Source: Gammaproteobacteria bacterium (lineage in GTDB: Bacteria; Pseudomonadota; Gammaproteobacteria; Pseudomonadales; Pseudohongiellaceae). Taken from it: DNA of 64,000 nt. Location: positions 1 through 64,000 of the forward strand of contig JAQWZF010000021.1 in NCBI GenBank assembly GCA_029253585.1, read 5' to 3'. The notes beneath the pieces were generated by a model, which was given only the letters and a program-made list of their open reading frames with translations, ran no database searches and was not told where the DNA came from. Positions 25,583 through 34,396 of this stretch are shown here, piece by piece. Each line of letters begins with the position of its first letter. The stretch's first letter is position 1. The translations under genes were made by a program, and so were the position numbers.

Positions 25583-26950
25583 TTAGGCATTAAACAGGGC
25601 ACGCAGGTGAGGGTTCAACATCCTACCCTGCGGGTCTAGCTCCCGCCTTAACTCCATAAAATCCTTAAAGCGAGGATACAGCTCGGTTAATTCCACATGA
25701 GTCAGGTTATGCACCTTGCCCCAGTGTGGACGTCCGCCGTACTTCCAGAAGATGGGCTCGATCCTGTTAAAATAGGAGCGGTAATCGGCACTGGCCGTTC
25801 GATGAATAGAGATCGTGGCATGAGGGTGATCGCCATAGGACATACTTAGCCAATCGTCATCGGCACCCACATAACGGTACTCGAGCACGAACTGCACATC
25901 GATAGCCTCGTCGTATATCGTCTTCAGAATCTCTCTCAGACACTCGGCTCCAACTTCAGCCGGCACCGAATACTCCATCTCGTTGAAGCGACTATTGCGC
26001 ACATTGGAGAGTATCTTGTGGGACACATCCACCGCCTCGGTGGGCTGAATACGCGATGCTGTAGCATTGGACAGCCGCAGCCGTTCGGCTGGAGTGGGAT
26101 TGTCGCTAAGGCCTAGCGACTCGGCGATGGATGCATCGTCGCTGGGCTCCTCCTCTACCTCGCTCTGCCCTATAGGCTCATCGGTCTCATCGATAGAGAG
26201 CACCAGTGAGTAGTCGGAATATACCAGCGGGAAGATCTCGAAATGCCTGTGGCTTGCCGCGAGCTCATCGAAATTGGCAAGAATTTCTTCGGTGGGTGCT
26301 GCCCACTCACGCTTCTTTAATTTGTAGGATTCACGGTTCTGCATCGTTACCTGCGTCACTATACCCAACGCCCCTACGTTTACACGAGCAGCGTGCAGCA
26401 AGTCTTCGTCGCTGGAGTCTATGTCCATGACTTTGCCGTTAGGCGTGATAAGACGCAGTGAGGTAATGAAAGACGACAGCGCTTGCAGGGTTACGCCGGT
26501 GCCGTGAGTGCCGGTAGCAATGGCGCCGGCGACGGTCTGTCTGTCGATATCGGGCAGATTGATCATGCCCTGCCCGATCGCCTCTAGCTGCGCGCCAAGA
26601 TCGCCAAGACGCGACCCAGCCCCCAGGGTTACCTGCTTCGCCTGCGCATCCGAATTCAAGATGCCGCTAAGCTGATCTATGACGACGAGATGCCCGTCGG
26701 TGGGTACCAGCGCACTAAATGAGTGACCTGACCCTACTGGGCGAATCGGCCCCAGAGTATTTCTCAGCAGGCTAGTGAGCTGATCTTCGCTGCTAATATC
26801 ATAGCGACCAGCTGGCTGACAGGTCTGACCACCGGACCAGTTACTCCAGGAAGCAGAATGGGCGAAAGCCCCGCCCTTCACAGCGAAACCACTAAACATC
26901 GCAGCCTTTACACTGGATGCCAGAAATGAGCGTCTTGAGATTTTTTTCAT
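25583..26950 (-). CDS. Tat-exported FAD oxidoreductase, L-gulonolactone / D-arabinonolactone oxidase type
   Basis: This 455-residue protein has a Tat leader (SRRSFLASSVKAAMFSGFAV), a PP-loop FAD domain (IRPVGSGHSFSALVPTDGHLVVID; DRQTVAGAIATGTHGTG near residue 140) and a C-terminal ALO domain with PHWGKVHN near 412. The family makes ascorbate or erythroascorbate from sugar lactones, or oxidises alditols. It is the distal gene of a pair: its start overlaps the stop of the upstream cytochrome c lipoprotein gene by 4 bp (ATGA). A periplasmic dehydrogenase passing electrons to that cytochrome, rather than an O2 oxidase, is the natural reading. Confidence 0.82.
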   Translation of the reverse strand: MKKISRRSFLASSVKAAMFSGFAVKGGAFAHSASWSNWSGGQTCQPAGRYDISSEDQLTSLLRNTLGPIRPVGSGHSFSALVPTDGHLVVIDQLSGILNSDAQAKQVTLGAGSRLGDLGAQLEAIGQGMINLPDIDRQTVAGAIATGTHGTGVTLQALSSFITSLRLITPNGKVMDIDSSDEDLLHAARVNVGALGIVTQVTMQNRESYKLKKREWAAPTEEILANFDELAASHRHFEIFPLVYSDYSLVLSIDETDEPIGQSEVEEEPSDDASIAESLGLSDNPTPAERLRLSNATASRIQPTEAVDVSHKILSNVRNSRFNEMEYSVPAEVGAECLREILKTIYDEAIDVQFVLEYRYVGADDDWLSMSYGDHPHATISIHRTASADYRSYFNRIEPIFWKYGGRPHWGKVHNLTHVELTELYPRFKDFMELRRELDPQGRMLNPHLRALFNA

Positions 26951-27324
26951 CGATCGACTCCCGCCATATAGGCGACCATTGCGCGGAAGTCCGACACCTC
27001 ACAGGCCATGCAATAGCCAAGAGGCGGCATGGAATTAAAGCCCTTTATCACATTGTCGAGAACAGCTTCTTCTCCCTTCGCTAAACGTTGTTGCCAATCG
27101 CTGCTATCGCCCACGACCGGGGCGCCCGCTTCGCCGGTGATATGGCACAGGGCGCAGCTTCGCGACCACTTAGCCATCATCTCCGCGTCAGCAACACTGC
27201 CAGCAACGACGGGAGGCCTGAACTGGCCTTCGAATTGGGAATCTTGACTGGCAATGCTCGAGCAGGCATTAAGTAGCCCGGCGATTGACATAATAATGAG
27301 TATTCTGGACAGCCTGGTATTCAT
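26947..27324 (-). CDS. Cytochrome c lipoprotein, likely electron acceptor of the FAD oxidoreductase
   Basis: The start is set at the ATG at 27324, giving 125 residues and a lipoprotein signal with lipobox LLNACSS; the longer frame upstream only translates a tandem repeat. The mature part has one heme site, C-A-L-C-H in SRSCALCHITGEAGAP, and a distal Met in NSMPPLGYCMAC, with the extra Cys pair seen in cytochrome c5-type proteins. It overlaps the FAD-enzyme gene by 4 bp, so the two are co-translated. It probably carries electrons from that enzyme to the respiratory chain. Confidence 0.83.
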   Translation of the reverse strand: MNTRLSRILIIMSIAGLLNACSSIASQDSQFEGQFRPPVVAGSVADAEMMAKWSRSCALCHITGEAGAPVVGDSSDWQQRLAKGEEAVLDNVIKGFNSMPPLGYCMACEVSDFRAMVAYMAGVDR

Positions 27325-27372
27325 GTCTTTCCACTTTTTTAGTATTTGTGCCGAGTAATCAACCTTAACCAC

Positions 27373-27444
27373 AGTCAATTGCACTGTCAATTGCACTGTC
27401 AATTGCACCTTCCATTGCACTATCAATTACACTATCAATAGCAG
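27373..27444. repeat. Six tandem copies of a 12-bp repeat
   Basis: The unit is CTGTCAATTGCA. Copies begin at 27373, 27385, 27397, 27409, 27421 and 27433; the first three are nearly identical and the last three carry 2-4 changes each. The array sits between the end of rarA and the start of the cytochrome c gene, inside the region that should hold the promoter of the latter. Confidence 0.85.
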
Positions 27445-27450
27445 CCGTGC

Positions 27451-28800
27451 TTACTCGTCGTAGCGTTTATTACCGGACTGCTCATTCAGTGAACGGTAGG
27501 CATCCAGCTTCTCTTTGATGCGTGCTTCCAGCCCGCTGTTTCTTGGAAAGTAGAACCGCTCGTCCTGCAACTGCGGCGGAAAATAATTCTCACCCGCGGC
27601 GAAACCATTCTCCTCATCGTGGGCATAGCGATATTCGTCACTATAGCCCAGTGACTTGGTCAGCGAGGTGCTGGCATTACGCAGATGCAGCGGGACCTCC
27701 AAACTTCCATTCTGGCTTACCGCCTGCTTCGCCGCATTGAATGCGACATAGACGGCATTGCTCTTCGGGGCGCTGGCTAAATAGACCGTCGCCTGTGCCA
27801 GCGCTAACTCCCCCTCCGGACTTCCCAGCCGCGTAAAGGTATCCCAACAACTGAGTGTTAGTGGCAGCGCTCTTGGGTCGGCGATTCCAATATCTTCCGA
27901 TGCCATGCGTACCAGTCGCCGCGCCAGATAGATCGGATCGCAGCCGCCATCTAACATGCGCGCCAGCCAATACAGTGCTGCGTCGGGCGACGAACCCCGC
28001 ACCGCCTTGTGCAGTGCCGATATCTGGTCATAGAAGCTATCGCCCCCCTTATCGAAGCGACGACTGCCCTCTTCCAGGACCTGCTGAATATGCCCGTCTG
28101 CAATTTGCCTTTTGCCACCAACTAGCTCAGACATATCGCTCAGCACTTCGAGATAATTCAGAACGCGACGCGCATCGCCATCGCCGGCACGGGCCAACAT
28201 GTTCCGCTGCGACTCACTTAACTCCAGGTTTAATGCGCCCAGCCCGCGTTCCTTGTCCTGCAAAGCATGCTCTATGACCCCAAGCAGATCATCCTCGGTC
28301 AACGGCTTTAACAGATAGACTCTAGCTCTGGACAACAAGGCGTTGTTAAGTTCGAAGGAAGGATTCTCGGTAGTAGCCCCGATGAACAACACGGTGCCAT
28401 TCTCAATGTGCGGAAGAAACGCATCTTGCTGCGCCTTGTTAAACCTGTGCACCTCGTCGACGAAGAGGATGGTCTGGCTAGTGCCACCTGCCTGATGAAA
28501 CTTGGCGCGCTCAATGGTCGCTCGAATTTCCTTTACCCCATCGAGCACCGCCGACAGCGATTCGAAATGGTAGTCACAGGTAGCGGCGATGATCTTAGCG
28601 AGCGTCGTCTTGCCTACACCGGGCGGGCCCCAGAGAATCATAGAATGGGGAAGCTTGTTCTGTATCGCCTCGAAAATAGACTTGCCCGGGCTAAGCAGAT
28701 GAGACTGCCCGACAAATTCTTGCAGATTGAGAGGGCGCAGGCGCGCAGCCAGCGGCTGATAGCGCGTGACATCGTCCTCTGGCAGCAGCGACTCGGTCAT
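27451..28800 (-). CDS. rarA: Replication-associated recombination protein A (MgsA/RarA)
   Basis: This 449-residue AAA+ ATPase acts at stalled replication forks. It has a Walker A GPPGVGKTT near residue 58, Walker B ILFVDEVHRFNKAQQDAF near 110, sensor GATTENPSF near 140, an arginine finger in LLSRARVYLL, and the C-terminal tetramerisation region with SEDIGIADPRAL. Length and order are standard. It is a single housekeeping gene. Confidence 0.95.
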   Translation of the reverse strand: MTESLLPEDDVTRYQPLAARLRPLNLQEFVGQSHLLSPGKSIFEAIQNKLPHSMILWGPPGVGKTTLAKIIAATCDYHFESLSAVLDGVKEIRATIERAKFHQAGGTSQTILFVDEVHRFNKAQQDAFLPHIENGTVLFIGATTENPSFELNNALLSRARVYLLKPLTEDDLLGVIEHALQDKERGLGALNLELSESQRNMLARAGDGDARRVLNYLEVLSDMSELVGGKRQIADGHIQQVLEEGSRRFDKGGDSFYDQISALHKAVRGSSPDAALYWLARMLDGGCDPIYLARRLVRMASEDIGIADPRALPLTLSCWDTFTRLGSPEGELALAQATVYLASAPKSNAVYVAFNAAKQAVSQNGSLEVPLHLRNASTSLTKSLGYSDEYRYAHDEENGFAAGENYFPPQLQDERFYFPRNSGLEARIKEKLDAYRSLNEQSGNKRYDE

Positions 28801-28868
28801 GAATTTACGATCGACATGAGAGCGTAGAATTGCGCTTTAACTCGACAATGTGAATGCATCGATGCAGC

Positions 28869-29594
28869 CTATGACCCCAATAACTTATTTAGCACGAATG
28901 GCATTATGCCCCCGCTATTGAAGTACTGAACTTTTAACTCGGTATCCAGCCTGCATAGTAACTCACAAGCCGCAGTAGTTCCGTCCACATACTTCACTTC
29001 CATCATGACCTTCATGCCTGATGTGACCTTCGTCAGGCCGGTTATGCTAATCTGCTCATTACCACTGAGCTTGAGCGACTTACGATCGACACCGTCGGCA
29101 AATTGCAGTGGCAACACTCCCATGCCAGCCAGGTTGGAGCGATGGATGCGCTCGAAACTCTCGGCAATTACCGCGCGCACGCCCAGCAGGCGCGTGCCCT
29201 TGGCCGCCCAGTCACGACTGGAGCCTGTGCCATATTCCTTGCCCGCGACGACAACCAGCGCCGTATTGTTCTTCTCGTATTGCATGGCGGCGTCGTAGAT
29301 CGGCAGCGCCGCCGTCTCGCCAGCCATATGGGTGTAGCCAACTTCTATGCCTGCGAGCATCTCATTCTTGATGCGAATATTGGCAAACGTACCGCGCATC
29401 ATGACTTCGTGATTGCCGCGTCTCGTCCCATAGGAATTGAACTGCGCTTTCTCCACGCCATGAGACCTCAGATAGTCACCAGCCGGACTGTCCTGCGCTT
29501 TCGATAGGGACTCCAGGCTAAAGTACTTATAATTGGAGGAGCTGGTCTTTAGCTCACGGATGCTGTTGTCGAGGAGATTGTCGATGATGCCACC
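28869..29594 (-). pseudogene. acnA: Aconitate hydratase A remnant with a large internal deletion
   Basis: The frame from 29594 to 28869 (241 residues) joins two parts of a ~890-residue AcnA. Residues ~10-31 (NSIRELKTSSSNYKYFSLESL) match the extreme N-terminus of AcnA. From about residue 35 on, DSPAGDYLRSHGVEKAQFNSYG, then RRGNHEVMMRGTFANIRI, GKEYGTGSSRDWAAKGTRLLG and AESFERIHRSNLAGMGVLPL match its C-terminal swivel domain. About 650 residues with the iron-sulphur cluster cysteines are missing, and no ATG, GTG or TTG lies in frame before the N-terminal match. It cannot be an active aconitase; a functional copy or AcnB must be elsewhere. Confidence 0.85.
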
Positions 29595-29677
29595 TCAATT
29601 CAGCGTCACGAAAGTAGAGACTTCATCCTAATAAAGGCCGGCACAAATTGTCCAACGATATCGCGAGGCGGGGACAA

Positions 29678-30226
29678 TTAATCGCGCCATTCACCCTGTT
29701 GCAGTAGGGTCTTTAGTTTCGCCACGCCCAACTCTCGTAACAGGCGAATATTACGCTGACCAATCTCATCGACATCGGGATAGTTAACAGTCTCCCGCTC
29801 AACACTCGCTTCTCTCAAGATATGCAGAAGTGGGTAGGGAGATCGATTGCTGTAGTTTTCAGCGGCATCGCTTGCGGTCTCGGCGAACTGATAGTTGGGG
29901 TGGAAGCTGGCAACCTGAAACACCCCCGAGTAACCCTCTTGTTCGATGAGTGCATCAACCAAATCGAGAAACTGATTATAGTCCGCGAATTCCTGCATGG
30001 CCTTGGGATGGATGAGGAGGGTCGTTTCTATCTCAGGATCGCTCTCGAGTAACTGCATCTCCAGCAATAGATCAGTCAACAGGGATTCGAGTGATTCGGC
30101 GGAGGTAGTCGAGAATCGAATGCGATCTTTCACCAGCTCTCGTTTCGCGAAGGGACAAAGATTTAGTTCGACGACGAAAGATTCCAGCCAATAGCGAACC
30201 GCATCAATGCAATCATTCGAGTCCAA
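29678..30226 (-). CDS. DUF1415 family protein
   Basis: This is a 182-residue cytoplasmic protein of unknown function. I take the TTG at 30226 as start because AGAGGG lies at good distance and the homologous region begins just after it; the frame open to 30301 overlaps the ABC transporter gene more deeply. The family signature WLESFVVELNLCPFAKRE is near residue 12, and NYPDVDEIGQRNIRLLRELG near 150 is also typical. It overlaps the 5' neighbour by a terminal segment of reading frame only before this start, and the pair is likely co-transcribed. Confidence 0.82.
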   Translation of the reverse strand: MDSNDCIDAVRYWLESFVVELNLCPFAKRELVKDRIRFSTTSAESLESLLTDLLLEMQLLESDPEIETTLLIHPKAMQEFADYNQFLDLVDALIEQEGYSGVFQVASFHPNYQFAETASDAAENYSNRSPYPLLHILREASVERETVNYPDVDEIGQRNIRLLRELGVAKLKTLLQQGEWRD

Positions 30227-30248
30227 ATGAAACCCTCTGCTAGCTTGT

Positions 30249-32012
30249 TTAACTCGCGTGATCGGAATTCGCCGAGAACTGCAGCTTCGCCAGGTTCGCA
30301 TACAGCTCGCTCTCGAGGAGCAACTCCTTATGGGAACCCTGTGCGATCAACTTACCAGAATCCAGCACGGCTATCCTGCTGACGTTCATGACAGTTGCTA
30401 GGCGATGCGCAATGACTAAGGAAGTTCGATTGACCATGAGCTTTTCCAGCGCCATCTGCACCTTGCGCTCACTCTCGGCGTCTAGCGCACTCGTCGCCTC
30501 GTCGAGTAATAAGATTTCCGGATCTTTCAGAATCGCTCGCGCTATCGCGATGCGCTGCTTCTGGCCGCCGGAGAGGCGAATTCCGGACTCGCCCAGATAG
30601 CTGTCAAAGCCCTCGGGTAGCTTCTCGACGAACTCACTAGCGAAGGCAGATTCGGCTGCTTCGCGCACCTCATCGTCACTTGCATCGGGCCTGCCGTAGC
30701 GAATATTGTCCCAAACGTTACCGGTGAACATGGTTGGCTGCTGCGACACGATGGCGATATGGCTGCGCAAGTCCTGCGGATCGAGTTCTCGAATGTCGAT
30801 GCCATCGAGGGCCAAGTTTCCAGCTTGAGGGTCGTAGAAGCGCAACACCAGATCGAACAGGGTCGACTTGCCTGCCCCAGAAGGACCTACTAGAGCTACG
30901 CTCTCCCCCGGCTGAATACGCAGAGTGACATTGTCCAGCGCCGGATTCTCGGGTCGTGATGGATAGGAAAAGGTAACGGCCTCCAGAGCCAGCAGGCCCT
31001 TGAACTCACCATTTAACTGCCGTGGCTTTTCTGGCGCCATGATCTCATTCCTGGCTTCCAGCAGCTCCATCAACCTCTCCATGGCGCCGGCCGCTCTCTG
31101 CAACTCACTTATAACCTGACTTATCGCCCCTACCGCGGATGCCACCAGCACCGCATACGCCACGAAGGCCGTCAGCTCACCCGCCGACATCGTTCCGTTG
31201 ATAACGTCCTGACCGCCGACCCAGATCATTGCTGCGAGCGCACCAAACACTAATGTTATAACAATTGTTATAAGGAAAGAACGCATCATAATGCGGCGCA
31301 GAGCCACATCGAAGGCAGTCTCTACATGATCGGTGAATTTTTTATCATCATGAGCCTGATGATTATAGGCCTGAACCGTCTTGATCTGCTGAATACTCTC
31401 ACCGACATAGGCACCGACATTGGCAATCTCATCCTGGCTGCTTCTCGATAGGACTCGGACTTTTCTGCCGAAGAACAGGATTGGCCCAATCACCAGCGGG
31501 ATACAGATCATGACTACACTGGTCAGTTTTGGGTTTGTAATAAAGAGAAAGATGGTGCCGCCAATCATCATTAACAGGTTGCGCAGCGCAATCGAGGCAG
31601 AGGAACCTATGACGGACTGGATGAGAGTGGTATCGGTCGTGATGCGCGACTGAATCTCGCCGCTTAGATTATCTTCAAAGTATCCAGGATGCAGATCGAT
31701 GATATGGGAATATACCGCCTTGCGGATATCGGCGGTTACCCGCTCGCCAAGCCAGGAGACCCAATAGAACCGAGCAAAAGTTCCCACCGCCTGCAAGAGG
31801 GCGACAACGAGGAAGCCTAATATTGCCGTGTTGAGCGATTCAGTTGAGCCCTCGACAAAGCCTCTATCGACGATGATTCTTAAATACTGAACGAGACCCA
31901 AAGTTAGCGCCGCGGTGAAAACCAACGCGATAGAGGCGATAATGATTTGCTTCGTATAAGGCTTTAGAAAAGCAGAGGCTTTGACGAGCAAGGAAGTACT
32001 GGATTCTGTCAT
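30249..32012 (-). CDS. ABC transporter, fused permease and ATPase (MsbA-like exporter)
   Basis: This 587-residue half-transporter has six membrane helices (residues ~20-300) and an ATPase domain with Walker A GPSGAGKST near 375, Q-loop IAIVSQQPTMF, signature LSGGQKQR near 478, Walker B ILLLDEATSALD near 500 and switch His in VIAHRL. It would dimerise in the inner membrane and export a lipid or hydrophobic compound. It resembles the group of ABC exporters next to lipid A flippase MsbA; its substrate is not evident. Confidence 0.88.
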   Translation of the reverse strand: MTESSTSLLVKASAFLKPYTKQIIIASIALVFTAALTLGLVQYLRIIVDRGFVEGSTESLNTAILGFLVVALLQAVGTFARFYWVSWLGERVTADIRKAVYSHIIDLHPGYFEDNLSGEIQSRITTDTTLIQSVIGSSASIALRNLLMMIGGTIFLFITNPKLTSVVMICIPLVIGPILFFGRKVRVLSRSSQDEIANVGAYVGESIQQIKTVQAYNHQAHDDKKFTDHVETAFDVALRRIMMRSFLITIVITLVFGALAAMIWVGGQDVINGTMSAGELTAFVAYAVLVASAVGAISQVISELQRAAGAMERLMELLEARNEIMAPEKPRQLNGEFKGLLALEAVTFSYPSRPENPALDNVTLRIQPGESVALVGPSGAGKSTLFDLVLRFYDPQAGNLALDGIDIRELDPQDLRSHIAIVSQQPTMFTGNVWDNIRYGRPDASDDEVREAAESAFASEFVEKLPEGFDSYLGESGIRLSGGQKQRIAIARAILKDPEILLLDEATSALDAESERKVQMALEKLMVNRTSLVIAHRLATVMNVSRIAVLDSGKLIAQGSHKELLLESELYANLAKLQFSANSDHAS

Positions 32013-32129
32013 GGGCGCAATGTAGCAACTACAGGTATAAAAGCAAGGAAATGCTGCACTGATAGCCGCATAGGGCGGCTCTGACAGAACTAATTATTGC
32101 TAGCCAGCTTTATTTGCATCGCCCCCGGA

Positions 32130-32252
32130 TCAACGTTCGCCCTCACGACGATCTCCCCTACGAAGTTCTTTTGCATACCAATTTGCTGCCTGCTCAGGCT
32201 TTCTGCGATCCTCGCGGCGACGACCGGCGGTTCTCCTTTCTTCTTCGTTCAT
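32130..32252 (-). CDS. Small highly charged protein, 40 residues
   Basis: This short gene has an ATG at 32252 with AGGGGAA six bases before it. The product starts MNEEERRTAGRRREDRRK and continues with PEQAANWYAKELRRGDRREGER. It is dominated by Arg and Glu with one Trp-Tyr pair and no hydrophobic core, so it is probably disordered or nucleic-acid binding. I know no family for it. The good ribosome site and strong composition bias favour a real small gene in the gap between the ABC exporter and the DUF1993 gene. Confidence 0.45.
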   Translation of the reverse strand: MNEEERRTAGRRREDRRKPEQAANWYAKELRRGDRREGER

Positions 32253-32394
32253 ACTCAATTCCCCTAGTGCCTGAAAAGACGTTTGTTAATATGCCTGTCG
32301 ACGTATACGATAAGTATAAACTGCGCTAAATTACCCTCTCTTTTCAATCGCCATAATGGTGCTTGAGTTCTACTTTTTCGTATTAAGGCCAATC

Positions 32395-32901
32395 ATGTCA
32401 CTAACCATGTACTCCAGTTCCATCCCCTAATCCATTCGACCATTAAACAATCTATCCGCAATTCTTAACAGAGGCGCTGATCACAGTGAGGCGCATGAAA
32501 TAGACCCTGCTATCTTGGTTACAGCCCGCCTGTTTCCAGATATGTTTCCACTCTCACGCCAGGTGCAGATCGCCTGCGATGTAAGCAAGGATGCCGCCGC
32601 TCGAATTTCCGGTATCGAGGCACCTAGCTTCGAAGACACGGAATCGAGTTTCGATGAACTGCAGGAGCGCATTCAGAAGACAATCGAATTCCTCGAGTCA
32701 GTACCCGAGGACAAGATTAATGGCACAGAAGAGAAGGCTATTAAGAAGCAGGCCGGCACCTTTGAGGTCGATTTTACCGGCACGACTTACCTGTTGATGT
32801 GGGCCCTGCCGAACATTCACTTCCACGTGACCACGACCTTCAACATCTTGCGTCACACCGGTGTGGTGCTTGGCAAGATCGATTTCGTCGGCAAGCCATA
32901 G
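32395..32901 (+). pseudogene. DUF1993 family protein interrupted by one nonsense codon
   Basis: A full-length DUF1993 frame of 169 codons begins at the ATG at 32395 (MSLTMYSSSIP), meets TAA at codon 12 (32428-32430), and then continues in the same frame with SIRPLNNLSAILNRGADHSEA and the well-matching rest (RLFPDMFPLSRQVQIACDVSK, YLLMWALPNIHFHVTTTFNILRHTGV). Residues on both sides of the stop fit the family, so this is a recent point mutation or a sequence error. Translation could only restart at the TTG at 32515, losing the first 40 residues. DUF1993 proteins are DinB-like helical bundles of unknown role. Confidence 0.8.
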
Positions 32902-32935
32902 CAGCAACATCTCTGACTAGTATCCAAGAGAATAG

Positions 32936-32968
32936 GCTAACGACAGTAGTTCAATCCCTGTCGTTAGC
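32936..32968. terminator. Hairpin between convergent genes
   Basis: A perfect 11-bp stem, GCTAACGACAG with CTGTCGTTAGC, and an 11-base loop lie between the DUF1993 gene and the convergent M28 peptidase gene. There is no good T-run on either side, so terminator function is likely but not certain. Confidence 0.5.
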
Positions 32969-32988
32969 TGTAGGCAGAACGGGCGCGG

Positions 32989-34221
32989 TTAATCTCTCAC
33001 CATAGCGGCAGCTAATTTGGCCACCGCAGACAGCGTAGTCTGCGCAGCATTCAAGCCAAGTCGAAAATCCTTGTCCGTGAAATTCGTCCACACATCCAGG
33101 GGTGTGTGCCAGGTCGGGTTCCAACCTCCCCCTGTGTGGGAGCCTCTTTCATTCTCACGCAGACTGATAGAGGCCACCTCGTTCATAAAGGGCGTGGAAT
33201 CGGTGTTAGTCATGTGCGGGCCTACAGTCGCCGGGTAGTCGGTGTTGTAAGCATCTGCGGCCGCCTTGAACACAAAGGCGAGACGCATCGAATCGTCTGC
33301 CAGGTCAGAGGCAGATTGAAATTCTATGTTCACATCGGCCTCGCGTCTCTGATCCCAACTCACCGTGCCGTCGGCGCGTGGCGCACCGTGATCCCAAAGC
33401 ATCATGTCGTGTTGAATCATTCCCAACCATGTAGGCTCAGGATAGTTTCCAGATCCAGCCGGCTCCTCTATGCCCTGTAGATCTTTGCGCTGTTCGACAT
33501 AGGCTGACGAGCCATTGAGACCGGTTTCTTCATTATTCCATAGAGCAAAACGAATGGACCGCTCTGTCTGCACATTGGGGTCACTGAAGATGCGGGCCAA
33601 CTCCATGACCAGTGCCGTGCCAGAACCATCGTCGTTGACGGCCTCGTTAACTCCATGTCCATCCATATGCGCACTGACTATGTACATCTCATCAGGGCGC
33701 GTCGTACCAATCTTCGTACAATAGACTTCTGACCTCGGACCATCGACCGGCTCCTCTGCGTTCAGCAGGCGAATTCTCTCATCGGGCTGCGCCTGCAGAT
33801 CGCGATTGACTCCTGTATTAGCCCGGTAGCCATAGATCGAGCTTCCGCCAGGACCGCTGCCATTGCGGCCAACCAGGCCTCCGGTAGGCGTAGTCAGATC
33901 TGGAGTCTCTGTAGCAGCCCTGCGGCCGCTACCACGCGGTCGTGTGGTGAAAGTGTAGTGAAGCCGTTCAACGTTGCTACAGCCGTATGAGATGAGTTGC
34001 TCCTCGATCCAATCCACTGCAGCTCGATTGCGGCTGGTGCCTTGGCGACGATCGCCAAATTGGGTCAAGCCCTTGAGAGTAGCCTTGTAACTTTCCAGCT
34101 CCAGCCGCGAGACTAATTCCGCTATAGGATCGTCTGCACCTTGTGCGAGGGCGAACTGACTCATGCCAATCAGAGTCATACCAGTAATGGTAGTCGTTAG
34201 AAATCTTAGTTTAGTGCCCAT
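32989..34221 (-). CDS. Exported M28-family zinc aminopeptidase
   Basis: This 410-residue protein has a Sec signal (cleavage after FALAQ, residue ~27). The co-catalytic zinc site is visible in the usual order: SAHMDGHGVNEAVNDDGSGTALVMEL (His and bridging Asp, near 195-215), WNNEETGLNGSSAYV (Glu pair near 248), a further Asp in MIQHDMMLWD and a final His in RGSHTGG. It probably trims N-terminal residues of peptides in the periplasm or outside. It is a single gene on the minus strand. Confidence 0.87.
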   Translation of the reverse strand: MGTKLRFLTTTITGMTLIGMSQFALAQGADDPIAELVSRLELESYKATLKGLTQFGDRRQGTSRNRAAVDWIEEQLISYGCSNVERLHYTFTTRPRGSGRRAATETPDLTTPTGGLVGRNGSGPGGSSIYGYRANTGVNRDLQAQPDERIRLLNAEEPVDGPRSEVYCTKIGTTRPDEMYIVSAHMDGHGVNEAVNDDGSGTALVMELARIFSDPNVQTERSIRFALWNNEETGLNGSSAYVEQRKDLQGIEEPAGSGNYPEPTWLGMIQHDMMLWDHGAPRADGTVSWDQRREADVNIEFQSASDLADDSMRLAFVFKAAADAYNTDYPATVGPHMTNTDSTPFMNEVASISLRENERGSHTGGGWNPTWHTPLDVWTNFTDKDFRLGLNAAQTTLSAVAKLAAAMVRD

Positions 34222-34396
34222 GAATACTCCTAATAGCTTACAGAAGAGACAATGTAGATAATTTAATAATGATAGACAGTAACTTCTGACTAGTAGTATT
34301 TCAATACGAAACCACTAAAGAAAACAGCCACAGCCCTGCTGTTTCGCTATATCCTATGCGACTCAGCTTCACATCTCGAGAGAAACCCAGAGCCGG

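Noticed and set aside
27325..27426. N-terminal extension of the cytochrome c frame
   Set aside because: It only translates the 12-bp tandem repeat (QLTV repeats); the lipoprotein signal begins at the ATG at 27324.
27855..28277. 140-residue plus-strand frame inside rarA
   Set aside because: It is antisense to a highly conserved gene and rich in Arg/Pro/Ala from GC-rich third positions.
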